Counted from the stretch's first letter, positions 43,461-53,680 are shown. The stretch is DNA of 64,000 nt from Subtercola boreus (GCF_003399625.1 NZ_NBXA01000020.1:62001-126000); one strand, 5' to 3'. A program made the numbers and translations. The notes: generated by a model not told the origin, from the sequence alone.

Positions 43461-46400
43461 ATGCCGTTGGCGCCCCTGCGCCGGTCGATGGTCGTCCTAG
43501 CGACCGTCGTTGCCGTTGCACTGACTTCCCTGACCGCCGCGCAGTCCGCGCAGGCGGACACTGCCCCCACCGACCCGACAGCGGCGACTTCGCCGCCCAC
43601 GGTGTCGGCGGATGCTCTACCCACCCCCCAGATCAACGGGGTGGTGTGGTCGCAGACCATCATCGGCAACACCGTCTTCGTGGGGGGCAACTTCACCACG
43701 GCGCAGCCGGCCGGGGCTGCAGCGGGGGTGAACACCGTCTCCCGCACCTACCTGCTGTCGTACAACCTGACGACCGGCGTGCTGAACACCGGGTTCGCGC
43801 CCGTGCTGAATGGGCAGGTAAAGGCCGTCACCGGTTCGCCTGACGGCACACGCCTGTACGTCGGAGGTGCCTTCACCACCGTCAACGGAGTGAACCGCTA
43901 CCGCGTGACGGCCCTGGATCCGTCGACTGGTGCTGTGGTCACGTCCTGGGCTCCCGGCACGAACTCCACCGTCAGCGCGATCGTGGCCACCCCGACCGCT
44001 GTCTACCTCGGTGGAACGTTCTCGAGCATCGGCAAGGATGTGCGCAACAAGGTCGGTGCCGTGACGGCCTCGAACGGCACCAACCTGGCGTGGGACCCGA
44101 ATGCCGCCGGCGGCGACGTCACGGCTCTCACCATCTCCCCCGACCGCACGAAGGTCGTCGTCGGCGGCAGCTTCACCTCCCTCGGCGGATCCACGAACCC
44201 CGGTTACGGCCTCGCGTCCACAGACGCGGTCACGGGCCAGATCATCGGCGCGTTCACGGTGAACAACGTCATTCGGAACGGTGGTTCGCAGGCATCCATC
44301 ACCAGTCTCACCTCCGACAGCGACAGCTTCTACGGTTCGGGCTACGTGTTCGGCCAGGGCGGAAACCTCGAGGGATCGTTCCGGGCCGACTGGGCCACGG
44401 GCAACATGGTCTGGATGGAGGACTGCCACGGTGACACCTACTCGGCAGCCTCCACGGGCACAGCGCTCTACATCGCCGGGCACCCGCATTACTGCGGAAA
44501 CATCGCCGGGTTCCAGCAGACGCCGCAGCCGTGGGTCTTCCACCGCGCGCTCGCGTTCAGCAAGTCGGCCACGCAGACCATCACGAGCGACCCGCTCGGC
44601 TACTACAACTTCGCGGGCAACCCCGCGCCCACCCTGCTGAACTGGTACCCCGACTTCAACACCGGCACCTTCACCGGGCAGAGCCAGGGACCGTGGAGCG
44701 TCGCGGCGAACAGCCAGTACGTGGTCTACGGCGGCGAGTTCACCCAGGTGAACGGCAAGCGCCAGCAGGGCCTCACCCGGTTCGCGGTGCGTTCCATCGC
44801 CCCGAACACCCAGGGACCGCTGAACTCCGGTTCCGCGTTCAAGCCCTCTGTCGTCTCCCTCGCCGCAGGCACCGCACGCGTCAGTTTCACAGCGAACGCC
44901 GACCGTGACAATGAGAACCTGACCTACGCGGTCTACCGCAACGGCAACCTGAACACTCCGGTCTACACGACGACGGCGGCATCCTCGGTCTGGAAGATGC
45001 CGAACCTCGGCTTCGTCGACACCGGTCTGACACCGGGCGCCTCCTACAGCTACCGCGTGAGGGCGACGGATCCGCTCGGCAACACCGTGATCGGCGACAG
45101 CGTGAGCGTCACTGTGACGGCCGCGAGCCCGAGCCCCTACACCTCGGCGGTGCAGAACGACACTCCGGCGAGCTTCTGGAGGCTCGGCGAGGCCAGTGGT
45201 ACGAGTGTCTACGACTGGGTCGGATTCAACGACCAGGTCGCCGGCCCGGGCGTGACCCGCGGGGCAGCCGGCGCGATCGGAGGCGACTCGAACACGGCGT
45301 CGACCTTCTCAGGTGACGGCACCGGCTTCTCGTCGACCCAGACGCCCGTCGCTGGACCGCAGACGTTCTCGCTCGAGACGTGGTTCAAGACGACCACGAC
45401 CGCAGGCGGCAAGATCGTCGGCTTCGGTAACTCAAGCACGGGAACGTCGTCGAGTTACGACCGCCACATCTACATGACCACCGACGGCAGGATCAACTTC
45501 GGCGTCTACAACGGCAACACCCAGGTGCTGCAGTCGGCCGGAGCGTTGAACGACGGCCAGTGGCACCAGGTGGTCGGCACGCTGAGCTCCACGGGGATGC
45601 AGCTGTTCGTAGACGGCGTTCGCGTCGGAACACGCAGCGACACCACGTCGGCGCAGCCGTACGACGGCTTCTGGCGGATCGGCGGCGACTCCTCCTGGAG
45701 CGGCTCGAACTTCTTCGCCGGCGACATCGACGATGTGGCGGTCTACAACCAGGTGCTGAACAAGCAGCAGGTCGACGCGCACTTCGTGGCCTCCGGTCGC
45801 ACCTCGCGGCTTCCCCAGCCCCCGGCTGACAACTACGGCAACCGCGTCTACAACGACGCACCGAGTGTGTACTGGCGTCTGAACGACGCGAGTGGCACGG
45901 TTGCGGCCGATGCCAGCCAGGGTCTTGACCCCGGCGTGATCTCGGGCGGCGTGACGACCGGCGCGGCGGGAGCCCTTGCAGGCAACCCCGACAAGGCGTT
46001 CTCGTTCGACGGCCAGAGCGGAATGGTGGCCACCTCGGCGCGCATCGCCAACCCGCAGACCTACTCGATCGAGGCGTGGTTCAACACCACCACGACCGTG
46101 GGCGGCAAGATCATCGGCTTCGGCAGCAACCAGACAGGAACCTCCGGCAGCTACGACAGGCACGTCTACCTGCAGGACAACGGGCAGCTGGTGTTCGGCA
46201 CCTACACGGGCCAGTTGAACACCATCACAACACCGGGTTCCTACAACGACGGCATCTGGCACCTGGTGACGGCCTCGCAGTCGAGCGACGGCCTGAAGCT
46301 CTACGTCGACGGCCAGCTGATCGGAACCAACCCGCAGACGCAGGCACAGCCCTACGACGGCTACTGGCGGATCGGTGGTGACAACACCTGGGGCTCCTCG

Positions 46401-48188
46401 AGTGCGTTCCTGAACGGCCGGATCGACGAGGCCGCGGTGTACGACAACGCGCTCAGCGCGGCGACGGTCGCCCAGCACTACTCGCTCGGCACCACCGGCG
46501 CCGTGAACCAGGCACCGACGGCATCGTTCAGCCAGGCGACGGCAGACCTTGCCGCCACCTTCGACGGGACCGGATCGGCCGATCCCGACGGAACGGTCGC
46601 CTCCTACGCCTGGGACTTCGGCGACAGCCAGAGTGCAACCGGTGCGACAACCTCGCACACCTACGCTGCGGCCGGCACCTACACGGTGTCCCTCACGGTC
46701 ACCGACAACAAGGGTGCGACCGGTGTCTTCACCAACGCCGTGACGGTGACAGCCCCACGGGTGAACGTGGCCCCGACGGCGTCGTTCACCAGCTCGGTCA
46801 CGAACCTCGCCCTCACGGTCGACGGAACGGGATCGGCTGACACCGACGGAACACTCACCTCGTACGCCTGGGCGTTCGGCGACGGATCCACGGCCACGGG
46901 TGCGAACCCGCCCGTGCACACCTACGCCGCCGCCGGAACGTACACGGTGAAGCTCACGGTGACCGACAACGACGGCGCGACCGGGGTCTCGCAGACCACG
47001 GTGACCGCTGTCGCTGCCCCGCCGCCGAACGTTCCGCCGACCGCCTCGTTCGCCGCAACGCCGACGGACCTGAGTGTTGCCTTCGACGCCTCCGGCTCGG
47101 CAGACAGTGACGGCACCATTGCATCGTATGCGTGGAGCTTCGGAGACGGCCAGACCGCAACCGGCCCGACCCCGACGCACGTGTACGCCTCGGCGGGCAC
47201 GTACTCGGTGAAGCTCACGGTCACCGACAACAAGGGCGCGACGGGCGTCTCCACCGGTTCCGTGATGGTCACGGCTCCGCCGCCCGCCAACGTTCCGCCG
47301 GTCGCCGCGATCGACTCCACGGTCTCGAATCTCACCGCGAACTTCAGCGGTGCGGCATCCACCGACTCCGACGGCACCATCTCGTCGTACGCCTGGACCT
47401 TCGGAGACGGCCAGACCGGCTCGGGCAAGACGGTGTCGCACGGCTACGGCACGGCGGGCACCTACACTGCGACGCTGGTCGTGACCGACAACTCCGGTGC
47501 AACGTCGACCGCCACGCAGTCCGTGACGGTCACGAACCCGCCGGCGATGCCGTTCGCGCTCGACTCCTTCACCCGCACTGTGGCGAACGGGTTCGGAACG
47601 GCCGATGTGGGGGGCGCCTGGACCAAGTTCGGTACAGCATCCGACCTCGCCGTGAACAACGGCAGTGCGGTGTTCCGGCTCGGAGCGGCCGGCTCGCAGA
47701 CAGGTGCCTACCTGAACAGCGTCTCGCAGGCCGACACCGACCTGAGAGTGCAGTTCAGTCTGGACAAGATCGCCACCGGCGGCGGTACCTACCTGTACGC
47801 CGTGGGTCGCAAGACCGCGACGAACAACGAGTACCGCGCGGCGATCCGCCTGAAGAACAATGGCACGGCTGCCGTCTCGCTGACAGCACTCCAGGGTTCC
47901 GCCACGGCGACCACGCTGGCCAGTGAGGTGGTCGTGCCCGGCAGCATCGTGGCCGGCACCAAGCTGAGCCTCCGCCTGCAGGTGACCGGTACGAGCCCGA
48001 CCACCATCAAGGCGAAGGTCTGGCCGGCCGGCACGACCGAACCGACGGCCTGGACCGTACAGGCGACCGACAGCTTTGCCGGGCTCCAGGCTCCGGGTGG
48101 CATCGGCCTGCTGAGCTACGTCTCCGGCACGGCGACCAACGCACCGCAACAGGTCACCGTGCAGGAGCTGAGTGCCTTCAAACCGTGA
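43461..48188 (+). CDS. giant secreted protein: beta-propeller-like repeats, Fn3, two LamG, four PKD, C-terminal ConA-like domain
   Basis: The protein has 1575 residues with a signal peptide ending near 33 (SLTAAQSAQA). Residues about 55-460 carry YVGGAFTTVNGV-type repeats (delta-60/propeller-like). Residues 470-555 are Fn3-like. Two LamG/ConA-like domains follow (about 556-785 and 791-1010; QTFSLETWFKTTTTAGGKIV and QTYSIEAWFNTTTTVGGKII). Four PKD repeats (about 1014-1360) each hold YAW.FGDG and TYTV.LTVTDN motifs. A last beta-sandwich (1361-1575, FTRTVANGFGTADVGGAWTK) ends the protein with no LPxTG anchor. It is likely a glycan-binding matrix or adhesion protein of the polysaccharide locus. 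Confidence 0.9.
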   Translation: MPLAPLRRSMVVLATVVAVALTSLTAAQSAQADTAPTDPTAATSPPTVSADALPTPQINGVVWSQTIIGNTVFVGGNFTTAQPAGAAAGVNTVSRTYLLSYNLTTGVLNTGFAPVLNGQVKAVTGSPDGTRLYVGGAFTTVNGVNRYRVTALDPSTGAVVTSWAPGTNSTVSAIVATPTAVYLGGTFSSIGKDVRNKVGAVTASNGTNLAWDPNAAGGDVTALTISPDRTKVVVGGSFTSLGGSTNPGYGLASTDAVTGQIIGAFTVNNVIRNGGSQASITSLTSDSDSFYGSGYVFGQGGNLEGSFRADWATGNMVWMEDCHGDTYSAASTGTALYIAGHPHYCGNIAGFQQTPQPWVFHRALAFSKSATQTITSDPLGYYNFAGNPAPTLLNWYPDFNTGTFTGQSQGPWSVAANSQYVVYGGEFTQVNGKRQQGLTRFAVRSIAPNTQGPLNSGSAFKPSVVSLAAGTARVSFTANADRDNENLTYAVYRNGNLNTPVYTTTAASSVWKMPNLGFVDTGLTPGASYSYRVRATDPLGNTVIGDSVSVTVTAASPSPYTSAVQNDTPASFWRLGEASGTSVYDWVGFNDQVAGPGVTRGAAGAIGGDSNTASTFSGDGTGFSSTQTPVAGPQTFSLETWFKTTTTAGGKIVGFGNSSTGTSSSYDRHIYMTTDGRINFGVYNGNTQVLQSAGALNDGQWHQVVGTLSSTGMQLFVDGVRVGTRSDTTSAQPYDGFWRIGGDSSWSGSNFFAGDIDDVAVYNQVLNKQQVDAHFVASGRTSRLPQPPADNYGNRVYNDAPSVYWRLNDASGTVAADASQGLDPGVISGGVTTGAAGALAGNPDKAFSFDGQSGMVATSARIANPQTYSIEAWFNTTTTVGGKIIGFGSNQTGTSGSYDRHVYLQDNGQLVFGTYTGQLNTITTPGSYNDGIWHLVTASQSSDGLKLYVDGQLIGTNPQTQAQPYDGYWRIGGDNTWGSSSAFLNGRIDEAAVYDNALSAATVAQHYSLGTTGAVNQAPTASFSQATADLAATFDGTGSADPDGTVASYAWDFGDSQSATGATTSHTYAAAGTYTVSLTVTDNKGATGVFTNAVTVTAPRVNVAPTASFTSSVTNLALTVDGTGSADTDGTLTSYAWAFGDGSTATGANPPVHTYAAAGTYTVKLTVTDNDGATGVSQTTVTAVAAPPPNVPPTASFAATPTDLSVAFDASGSADSDGTIASYAWSFGDGQTATGPTPTHVYASAGTYSVKLTVTDNKGATGVSTGSVMVTAPPPANVPPVAAIDSTVSNLTANFSGAASTDSDGTISSYAWTFGDGQTGSGKTVSHGYGTAGTYTATLVVTDNSGATSTATQSVTVTNPPAMPFALDSFTRTVANGFGTADVGGAWTKFGTASDLAVNNGSAVFRLGAAGSQTGAYLNSVSQADTDLRVQFSLDKIATGGGTYLYAVGRKTATNNEYRAAIRLKNNGTAAVSLTALQGSATATTLASEVVVPGSIVAGTKLSLRLQVTGTSPTTIKAKVWPAGTTEPTAWTVQATDSFAGLQAPGGIGLLSYVSGTATNAPQQVTVQELSAFKP

Positions 48189-48198
48189 GGCGCGCCAT

Positions 48199-49230
48199 AT
48201 GAAGAACAGTTTCATCGTGCAGCAGTCGTTCCCCGTCCCCCGCCCGACCACGAATCCGTACCTGGTGATGCTCGCCCAGAGCATCGACTCCATCGCAGGA
48301 GTCAGCGTTCGGAACTTCTCGTGGCGGGGGGCGCTGTTCGGCCGGTACGACGTGTTCCACGTGCACTGGCCGGAGATCCTGGTCTCCGGCCACAGTCCGC
48401 TGAAGGCCCTGGCGCGCCAGGGCCTCACCGCCCTGCTGCTGCTGAGACTCCGGATGACGCGAACGCCCATCGTGCGTACGCTGCACAACCTCGAACTGCC
48501 CTCCGGCATCTCGCGGCGTGAGCGGGCGCTCCTTCGCCAGTTCGAACGCCAGACGACACTGTGGATCCGGCTGAACCCCGAGACTCCGGTGCGGGATGAC
48601 CCGGAGTACGCCCTCATCCCGCACGGCCACTACCGGGACTGGTTCGAGCACTACCCCGTGGCCGAACCCGAACCCGGCCGCATAGCCTACTTCGGCCTGA
48701 TCCGTCGGTACAAGGGCGTCGATGCGCTCATCGACGCCTTCCGGGCGCTGCCGGGCGACGTCACACTCCAGGTGTCCGGCCGGCCCTCGACGCCGGAACT
48801 CGCCGACGACCTCCGCAGACGCGCTGCCGGTGACGAGCGGATCGGTCTCACGCTCCAGTTCCTCGACGATGCCGAGTTGGTGCAGACGGTCAGCCGCGCG
48901 AGTCTCGTCGTGCTTCCCTACACCGAGATGCACAACTCCGGCGGGGCCCTGACCGCTCTCTCGCTGAACCGGCCGGTGCTCCTGCCGGCCAACCCGGTGA
49001 ACCAACGCCTCGCCGCGGAGGTCGGCTTCGGCTGGGTCCACCAGTACACCGGGGAACTCACGGCAACGGTTCTGGCCGAGACGCTTCGCCAGGTCGAGAA
49101 CCACCGCCCTGTCGAACCACCCCGGCTCGGTGCTCGCGACTGGCGTGACGCGGGTCTCCGGCACTACTCCGCGTACCTGGCCGCCAGCCAGGCCGTCACC
49201 CGTCGCCAACTCGAACACGCGGGGGGCTGA
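48199..49230 (+). CDS. glycosyltransferase, GT4/GumI-like
   Basis: I start at the ATG at 48199 (MKNSFIVQQSFPVPRPTTNP, 343 residues) behind GAGG, 10 bases after the giant gene's stop. The N-terminal half has DVFHVHWPEIL; the C-terminal GT-B half has IAYFGLIRRYKGVDALIDAF and LPYTEMHNSGGALTALSLNR. The HVHWPE pattern and FG..R.YKG loop are shared with GumI-like mannosyltransferases. It probably adds one sugar of the repeat unit from a nucleotide-sugar donor. Confidence 0.8.
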   Translation: MKNSFIVQQSFPVPRPTTNPYLVMLAQSIDSIAGVSVRNFSWRGALFGRYDVFHVHWPEILVSGHSPLKALARQGLTALLLLRLRMTRTPIVRTLHNLELPSGISRRERALLRQFERQTTLWIRLNPETPVRDDPEYALIPHGHYRDWFEHYPVAEPEPGRIAYFGLIRRYKGVDALIDAFRALPGDVTLQVSGRPSTPELADDLRRRAAGDERIGLTLQFLDDAELVQTVSRASLVVLPYTEMHNSGGALTALSLNRPVLLPANPVNQRLAAEVGFGWVHQYTGELTATVLAETLRQVENHRPVEPPRLGARDWRDAGLRHYSAYLAASQAVTRRQLEHAGG

Positions 49231-49269
49231 CGGATGGCCCGCTCAGGTGGTTCCCGCGCCGACCCCCGG

Positions 49270-50259
49270 TCAGGCCCGGCGGTACTCCTCGTAGGAATAG
49301 CCCCAGGCGCCGCCGATCATCCCTGCTCCCCGGGCCAGGGTGCGCGTTCCCCGGGCTCGGTGCGCGAGCGAGCCGAGCAGGATGCCGGCCACGATCTGGC
49401 CGGTACCCGCGGCGGCCCGCAGGGCACCCCTCAGCGTCAGTTCGACCTGAGCCGCGAGCCTCTTCGGGCTGCGTCGCTGAAGCAGCATCAGGGTCGTGAC
49501 GCTCCAGCTGTTCCCGCTCGAGAAGGCACGCAGCACCACCCACTTCTTCGTCACCCTGTTGCGTGGCACCACATCGACGACTCCGGCCCCCGCCGCCCAG
49601 AACATGCGCCCGCCGCCCGCGACGATCTGGCGGGTGAACAGGGTGTCCTCCCCGCCGATCACCCCGAGGGTGGTGTCGAAGCGCAGACCGAGCGAATCGG
49701 TGAAGGCCAGGTCGAGCAGGAGGTTGTTCGTGGCGGCCACGGTGATGGGCGTCCCGTCGGCCAGGCGCCGGCGTTCGAAGTACCGGCCGGCCACGACCCA
49801 GGGGCCGGGTTCGACCTCGTAGTCCGAGACCACGGGCCCCGCCACGGCGGCGGCCCCCGTTCGCTCCTGAACGTCGAGCAGAGAGCGGAGCCAGTGTTCG
49901 GTGGGGCGCTCGTCGTCGTCGATGAACACGAGGAGGTTCGCTCCGCGGGCCTCCTCGAGCGCCCTGTTGCGTGCGGCGGCGATGCCGGGCGTGGGTTCGT
50001 GCACGTAGCGCACCAGCGCACGATCGTCGCCCGGCATCCTGCCCACGGCGACTTCGACGGTGTTCTGCGCGGAGCCGGCAGGGTCGTTGTCGATGACCAG
50101 TACCGTGCCGGCCACCCCCTCGCGCGCGTCGTGCAGCTGGGCGACCAGCATCGGCAGGATGCCTGCCAGATCGAGCGGTCTCCTGAAGGTCAGCACAGCG
50201 ACGACCAGTGTTCTCGACGCGGGTTGCCCGGTCATTCCGTGTGCGTTCATCCCCGTCAT
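49270..50259 (-). CDS. glycosyltransferase family 2 protein
   Basis: The ATG at 50259 (GGAAG nine bases upstream) gives 329 residues; later ATGs at 50250 and 50235 are possible. The GT-A fold shows VVAVLTFRRPLDLAGILPML, VIDNDPAGSA, AAARNRALEEARG and the DxD-like motif FIDDDERP. A C-terminal amphipathic or hydrophobic region (about 260-320) probably associates with the membrane. The EDTLFTRQIVAGGG segment contains the catalytic-base-like ED. It faces away from the 50286 gene; the spacer is only 26 bases. Confidence 0.87.
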   Translation of the reverse strand: MTGMNAHGMTGQPASRTLVVAVLTFRRPLDLAGILPMLVAQLHDAREGVAGTVLVIDNDPAGSAQNTVEVAVGRMPGDDRALVRYVHEPTPGIAAARNRALEEARGANLLVFIDDDERPTEHWLRSLLDVQERTGAAAVAGPVVSDYEVEPGPWVVAGRYFERRRLADGTPITVAATNNLLLDLAFTDSLGLRFDTTLGVIGGEDTLFTRQIVAGGGRMFWAAGAGVVDVVPRNRVTKKWVVLRAFSSGNSWSVTTLMLLQRRSPKRLAAQVELTLRGALRAAAGTGQIVAGILLGSLAHRARGTRTLARGAGMIGGAWGYSYEEYRRA

Positions 50260-50285
50260 TATCCCGTCTTCCAAGGAGTCACGGT

Positions 50286-51260
50286 ATGAGTTCGTCATCT
50301 TTCTCCCAGCTTGCGATCGTGGTGGTGAACTACGGGTCGACGAGCCTGCTCGAAGCGAACCTCGCTCCTCTCACCCGGCGCCAGCCGGAGCTGACCGTCG
50401 TGATCGTCGACAACTTCTCGACCGAAGAGGAGCGCACGCGGCTCATCGCGCTGGCCGCTCGCGAGAACTGGAACACCGTGCTGCCGACCGGCAACACCGG
50501 CTTCGGCGGCGGAATGAATCGCGGGGTGCTCCATGCCGAACAGCTCGGTGCGAAGCTCCTGCTTCTGTTGAACCCCGACGTCGAGATCGCGGAGAAGGCG
50601 CTCGAACTCCTCACCGAGGCCGGTCTCGCCGACGGCGACACGCTCTACTCCCCGCAGATCCTCCGCCCCGATGGTTCGGTGTGGTTCAACGGCTCCGATC
50701 TCTACCTCAACGACGGGCGGATCCGCTCGGCCCGCCGCCGCACGGCCGGCAGTCTGGTCGCCATCGAACCGTGGCTGAGCGGAGCATGCCTGCTGCTGAC
50801 CCGGGAACTCTGGAACTCGACGGGGGGCTTCGACGAACAGTACTTCCTCTACTGGGAGGACGTCGACTTCTCGCACCGGGTGGCCAGGGCCGGGGGAAGA
50901 CTGCAGGTGGTCACGGAGGCCATCGCCGTGCATGCCGAAGGCGGTACTCACGAGGGCGGCGGCTATTCGCATGCCGGTGAACCCAAGTCGAACACCTACT
51001 ATTACTACAACATCCGGAACCGCCTGCTCTTCGCGGTGCGTCACCTCGATGACCAGGGACTCGTCCGCTGGTCGGGTCTGACCCGCACCATCGCCTGGGA
51101 GGTGCTGCAGCAGGGCGGGCGGCGCCAGTTCACCCGCTCGCTGTCTCCGCTGTTCGCCGCCTTCCGCGGCATGCGGGACGGACGGCGACTCGTCAAAGAG
51201 GAGTTGCGGTCGAGACGCCGTCGAGCGCTGGCGCTGGGGCGGGACGCTGCAGCCCGGTGA
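50286..51260 (+). CDS. glycosyltransferase family 2, rhamnosyltransferase-like
   Basis: The ATG at 50286 after AAGGAG gives 324 residues. Motifs are LAIVVVNYGSTSLLEANLAP, VDNFSTEE, NTGFGGGMNRGV, LLNPDVEI (DxD position) and GGFDEQYFLYWEDVDFSHRV, the ED catalytic region. This pattern is typical of WbbL-like rhamnosyltransferases. Its last 68 bases overlap the convergent gene at 51193. Confidence 0.87.
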   Translation: MSSSSFSQLAIVVVNYGSTSLLEANLAPLTRRQPELTVVIVDNFSTEEERTRLIALAARENWNTVLPTGNTGFGGGMNRGVLHAEQLGAKLLLLLNPDVEIAEKALELLTEAGLADGDTLYSPQILRPDGSVWFNGSDLYLNDGRIRSARRRTAGSLVAIEPWLSGACLLLTRELWNSTGGFDEQYFLYWEDVDFSHRVARAGGRLQVVTEAIAVHAEGGTHEGGGYSHAGEPKSNTYYYYNIRNRLLFAVRHLDDQGLVRWSGLTRTIAWEVLQQGGRRQFTRSLSPLFAAFRGMRDGRRLVKEELRSRRRRALALGRDAAAR

Positions 51261-52317
51261 AGGCCGCCAGTTCCCGCACCATCTGGGAGCTCGTGAGCCC
51301 CGTCTCGACAGCCCGGCGCCCGGCGAGGCCGAACTCCCGGGCGAGGGATGGGTCGGCCAGCAGCTGCAGAACGCGCTCTGCCATGGCCGGGGCGTCGCCC
51401 ACGGGTGTCAGGAATCCCGTCTGCTGGTCGAAGACGTAGTCGTCGATCCCCGGTGTGTCGGTCATCACGACAGGCCGGGCCGTGGCCATGGCTTCGAGAC
51501 TCACCGTCATTCCGGAGGCGTGCAGGTTCGGGCGGGTGGCGATCGCCACCACGCTGGCACGGGCGTAGAGCGCCGCCAGTTCCCGGTGGCTCACCCGAGC
51601 GACCTTCGTCACACCGTCGGGCGCGGGCAGGCTGCTGGAGGTCTGCACAAAGATCTCGGTGTCCGGAGCCCGACGGTGCACGGTTGCGAGGGCCTCGAAC
51701 AGGGTGGCCGTGTCACGGTCCCTGTCGCCGCCCACGCTCAGCACGAAGGGCCGTTCTGCCTGTGGTGCGGGCGTGAAGAATCCGGCGTCCACACCGAACC
51801 GGAAGAAGCCGACAGGGGGCCCATCGTCCCCGACCAGCCGTTGAACGGCCTCCTGCTGGGCGCGGCTGATGACCCAGAGACCGTTCATCGCCCGGAGCAC
51901 CTGGCGGATCGTCCCGATGTCCGAGCCGTGCGCCAGCATGTCGGTGACCCAGATCACTCCGCTGTACATCTCGTCGGCCGGGTGTTCGAGGAGCATCCGC
52001 CTGGCTGCGTTCTCGTCCCAGGTGAGACCGAGATTCCGGTGCGATCCGGGCGGCCGGGGCCGGGTGGTGGCGGGGCGGTTCCTGCCGGGCAGTCGCCCGC
52101 GCAGGCGGTTCCGCAGAACGGATGCCCGGGAGGGCTCCCGCGCCGCGACAGCGCTGAGGCTGCCGGTGTAGTGCCTCAGCTCGTCGAGCCCATAGGGCCA
52201 GAAACCGGGCACTTCGCCGGCCAGGTGACGCTTCTCCCAGGAGGGGACGTCCCGCTCCGTCGGAAAGACGAACTGCACGGTGCTCTCCGGCCCGACCGGC
52301 ATCGTCTGCTCAGGCAT
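51193..52317 (-). CDS. glycosyltransferase family 4 protein
   Basis: I start at the ATG at 52317 (MPEQTMPVGPESTVQFVFPT, 374 residues), overlapping the flippase stop by eight bases. GT-B features are FFRFGVDAGFFTPAPQAERP, FVLSVGGDRDRDTATLFEAL, VSHRELAALYARASVVAIAT and ASGMTVSLEAMATARPVVMT. It is the last gene of the minus-strand operon that begins at 59525. Its 3' end runs 68 bases into the convergent rhamnosyltransferase-like gene. Confidence 0.85.
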   Translation of the reverse strand: MPEQTMPVGPESTVQFVFPTERDVPSWEKRHLAGEVPGFWPYGLDELRHYTGSLSAVAAREPSRASVLRNRLRGRLPGRNRPATTRPRPPGSHRNLGLTWDENAARRMLLEHPADEMYSGVIWVTDMLAHGSDIGTIRQVLRAMNGLWVISRAQQEAVQRLVGDDGPPVGFFRFGVDAGFFTPAPQAERPFVLSVGGDRDRDTATLFEALATVHRRAPDTEIFVQTSSSLPAPDGVTKVARVSHRELAALYARASVVAIATRPNLHASGMTVSLEAMATARPVVMTDTPGIDDYVFDQQTGFLTPVGDAPAMAERVLQLLADPSLAREFGLAGRRAVETGLTSSQMVRELAAFTGLQRPAPAPALDGVSTATPL

Positions 52318-53680
52318 GTTCACTCTCCCGTTCGGGTTCTGTGGAGACATCCTGCACCAGCCGGCGCCTCCGGGCCACATCACGGGAGACGTACCAGAGG
52401 TTCGGAACCACCTGGCAGACGAGCACCGCCGCCGACGAGCCGACCACCGGGCCGGCGGCGCCGATGATGCCGATCAGCCACCAGGACAGGCCGATGTTCA
52501 CGGGGATCATCACCAGCACAGGCACGACCTGGAAGACGAGCCCGCGCTTGTCGGTCATGTACATGCCGATCGGGTACTTCGCCGCCTGGAGTCCCACGAA
52601 GACGACGAACGCGAGCAGCAGCCAGCCGCCCAGATGGATCTGCCCGCCCGAGACGAAGTTCGCGAGCATCGGGGACAGCGCGGCCAGCACCCCGCCCATC
52701 AGCAGCCCGCCGACAAGGAACCAGAGGGTGGGCACGGCCGGGGACTCGACCCGGTTGGCGCTCCGGGCCGCCGCGTAGACCGGCCAGAGCGCGAGGCCTG
52801 CCGCCGCAATCGTCTGCAGCACGATGCCGAAGAGCTGTGAGGCGAGGTTGTACTCGGCCAGCTGCTCGACGGTGCCGAGGTGACTGAGCAGCAGCCGACC
52901 GGTCTGCATGGCGATGGGCAGCGCCACCATCTGCACGAGCATCGGCCAGGCGAGACCGAGCGCCGAGACGCCGCGGTAGCTCCGAACGTGCGGGATCTCG
53001 CGGATCGCTGCCCCCACCTGGGGTTTGAGCGCGCGGGCCGCCACGATGAGGCAGATCACCGAGACGAGGGCGTTCGCGATGTAGGACACGACGGCGAGGT
53101 AGGTGCCGGCGGGAACCATGAGCACGACGAACGCGCCCACTACGAGGAACATGAAGGGCGCGACGACGGCTTGGCTCGCCACCTGGGTGGTGGTCTTCTT
53201 CAGGCCGACGAGGATGCGCTGGCCCACCGTCAGGGGGATGACGAGTCCGAAGACGGCGATGCAGAGGAAGGCCGCGACGTCTCCCCCACCCGGCATCAGG
53301 CCCTTGCCGAGCAGCAGGGGCCACCAGCCGGCCAGCGTGATGATGGCGCCGATCGTCACCATGATGCCGCCGGAGACGATCAGGATGCGGAAGGCCGTGA
53401 CGATGGTGCGCCGCACGTAGTCGTCGGTGCGCGGGGCAGCGGAACCTGCGACGGCGTTGATCACCACGGCCGCGATGCCGAGGTCGGCGAAGGGCAGCAG
53501 GGTCGGGAAGCTCGAGAGCAGCCCGTACTGCGCATAGGCATCCACGCCGAAGTTCTGGATGATCATCCGGCTGGTGATGATGCCGAGGATCCCGGCGATC
53601 GCCATCACGCCGACCTTGGCGGCGGCCGCGCTTCCGACCAGCGAGAAGGTGCCGCCGCGGGCGACCCCCCGCAGGCGCAT
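52310..53680 (-). CDS. polysaccharide flippase, Wzx/MATE-like
   Basis: The protein has 456 residues with twelve to fourteen membrane spans. GTFSLVGSAAAAKVGVMAIA at the start and LFGIVLQTIAAAGLALWPVY in the second half are typical of the oligosaccharide flippase group. It would move lipid-linked repeat units outward for the polymerase encoded at 41307. The start overlaps the stop of the upstream glycosyltransferase by one base. Confidence 0.87.
   Translation of the reverse strand: MRLRGVARGGTFSLVGSAAAAKVGVMAIAGILGIITSRMIIQNFGVDAYAQYGLLSSFPTLLPFADLGIAAVVINAVAGSAAPRTDDYVRRTIVTAFRILIVSGGIMVTIGAIITLAGWWPLLLGKGLMPGGGDVAAFLCIAVFGLVIPLTVGQRILVGLKKTTTQVASQAVVAPFMFLVVGAFVVLMVPAGTYLAVVSYIANALVSVICLIVAARALKPQVGAAIREIPHVRSYRGVSALGLAWPMLVQMVALPIAMQTGRLLLSHLGTVEQLAEYNLASQLFGIVLQTIAAAGLALWPVYAAARSANRVESPAVPTLWFLVGGLLMGGVLAALSPMLANFVSGGQIHLGGWLLLAFVVFVGLQAAKYPIGMYMTDKRGLVFQVVPVLVMIPVNIGLSWWLIGIIGAAGPVVGSSAAVLVCQVVPNLWYVSRDVARRRRLVQDVSTEPERESEHA

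Noticed and set aside
45432-48617. 1061-codon open frame antisense to the LamG/PKD gene
   Set aside because: It copies the repeat structure of the sense gene and lacks any start signal or domain.
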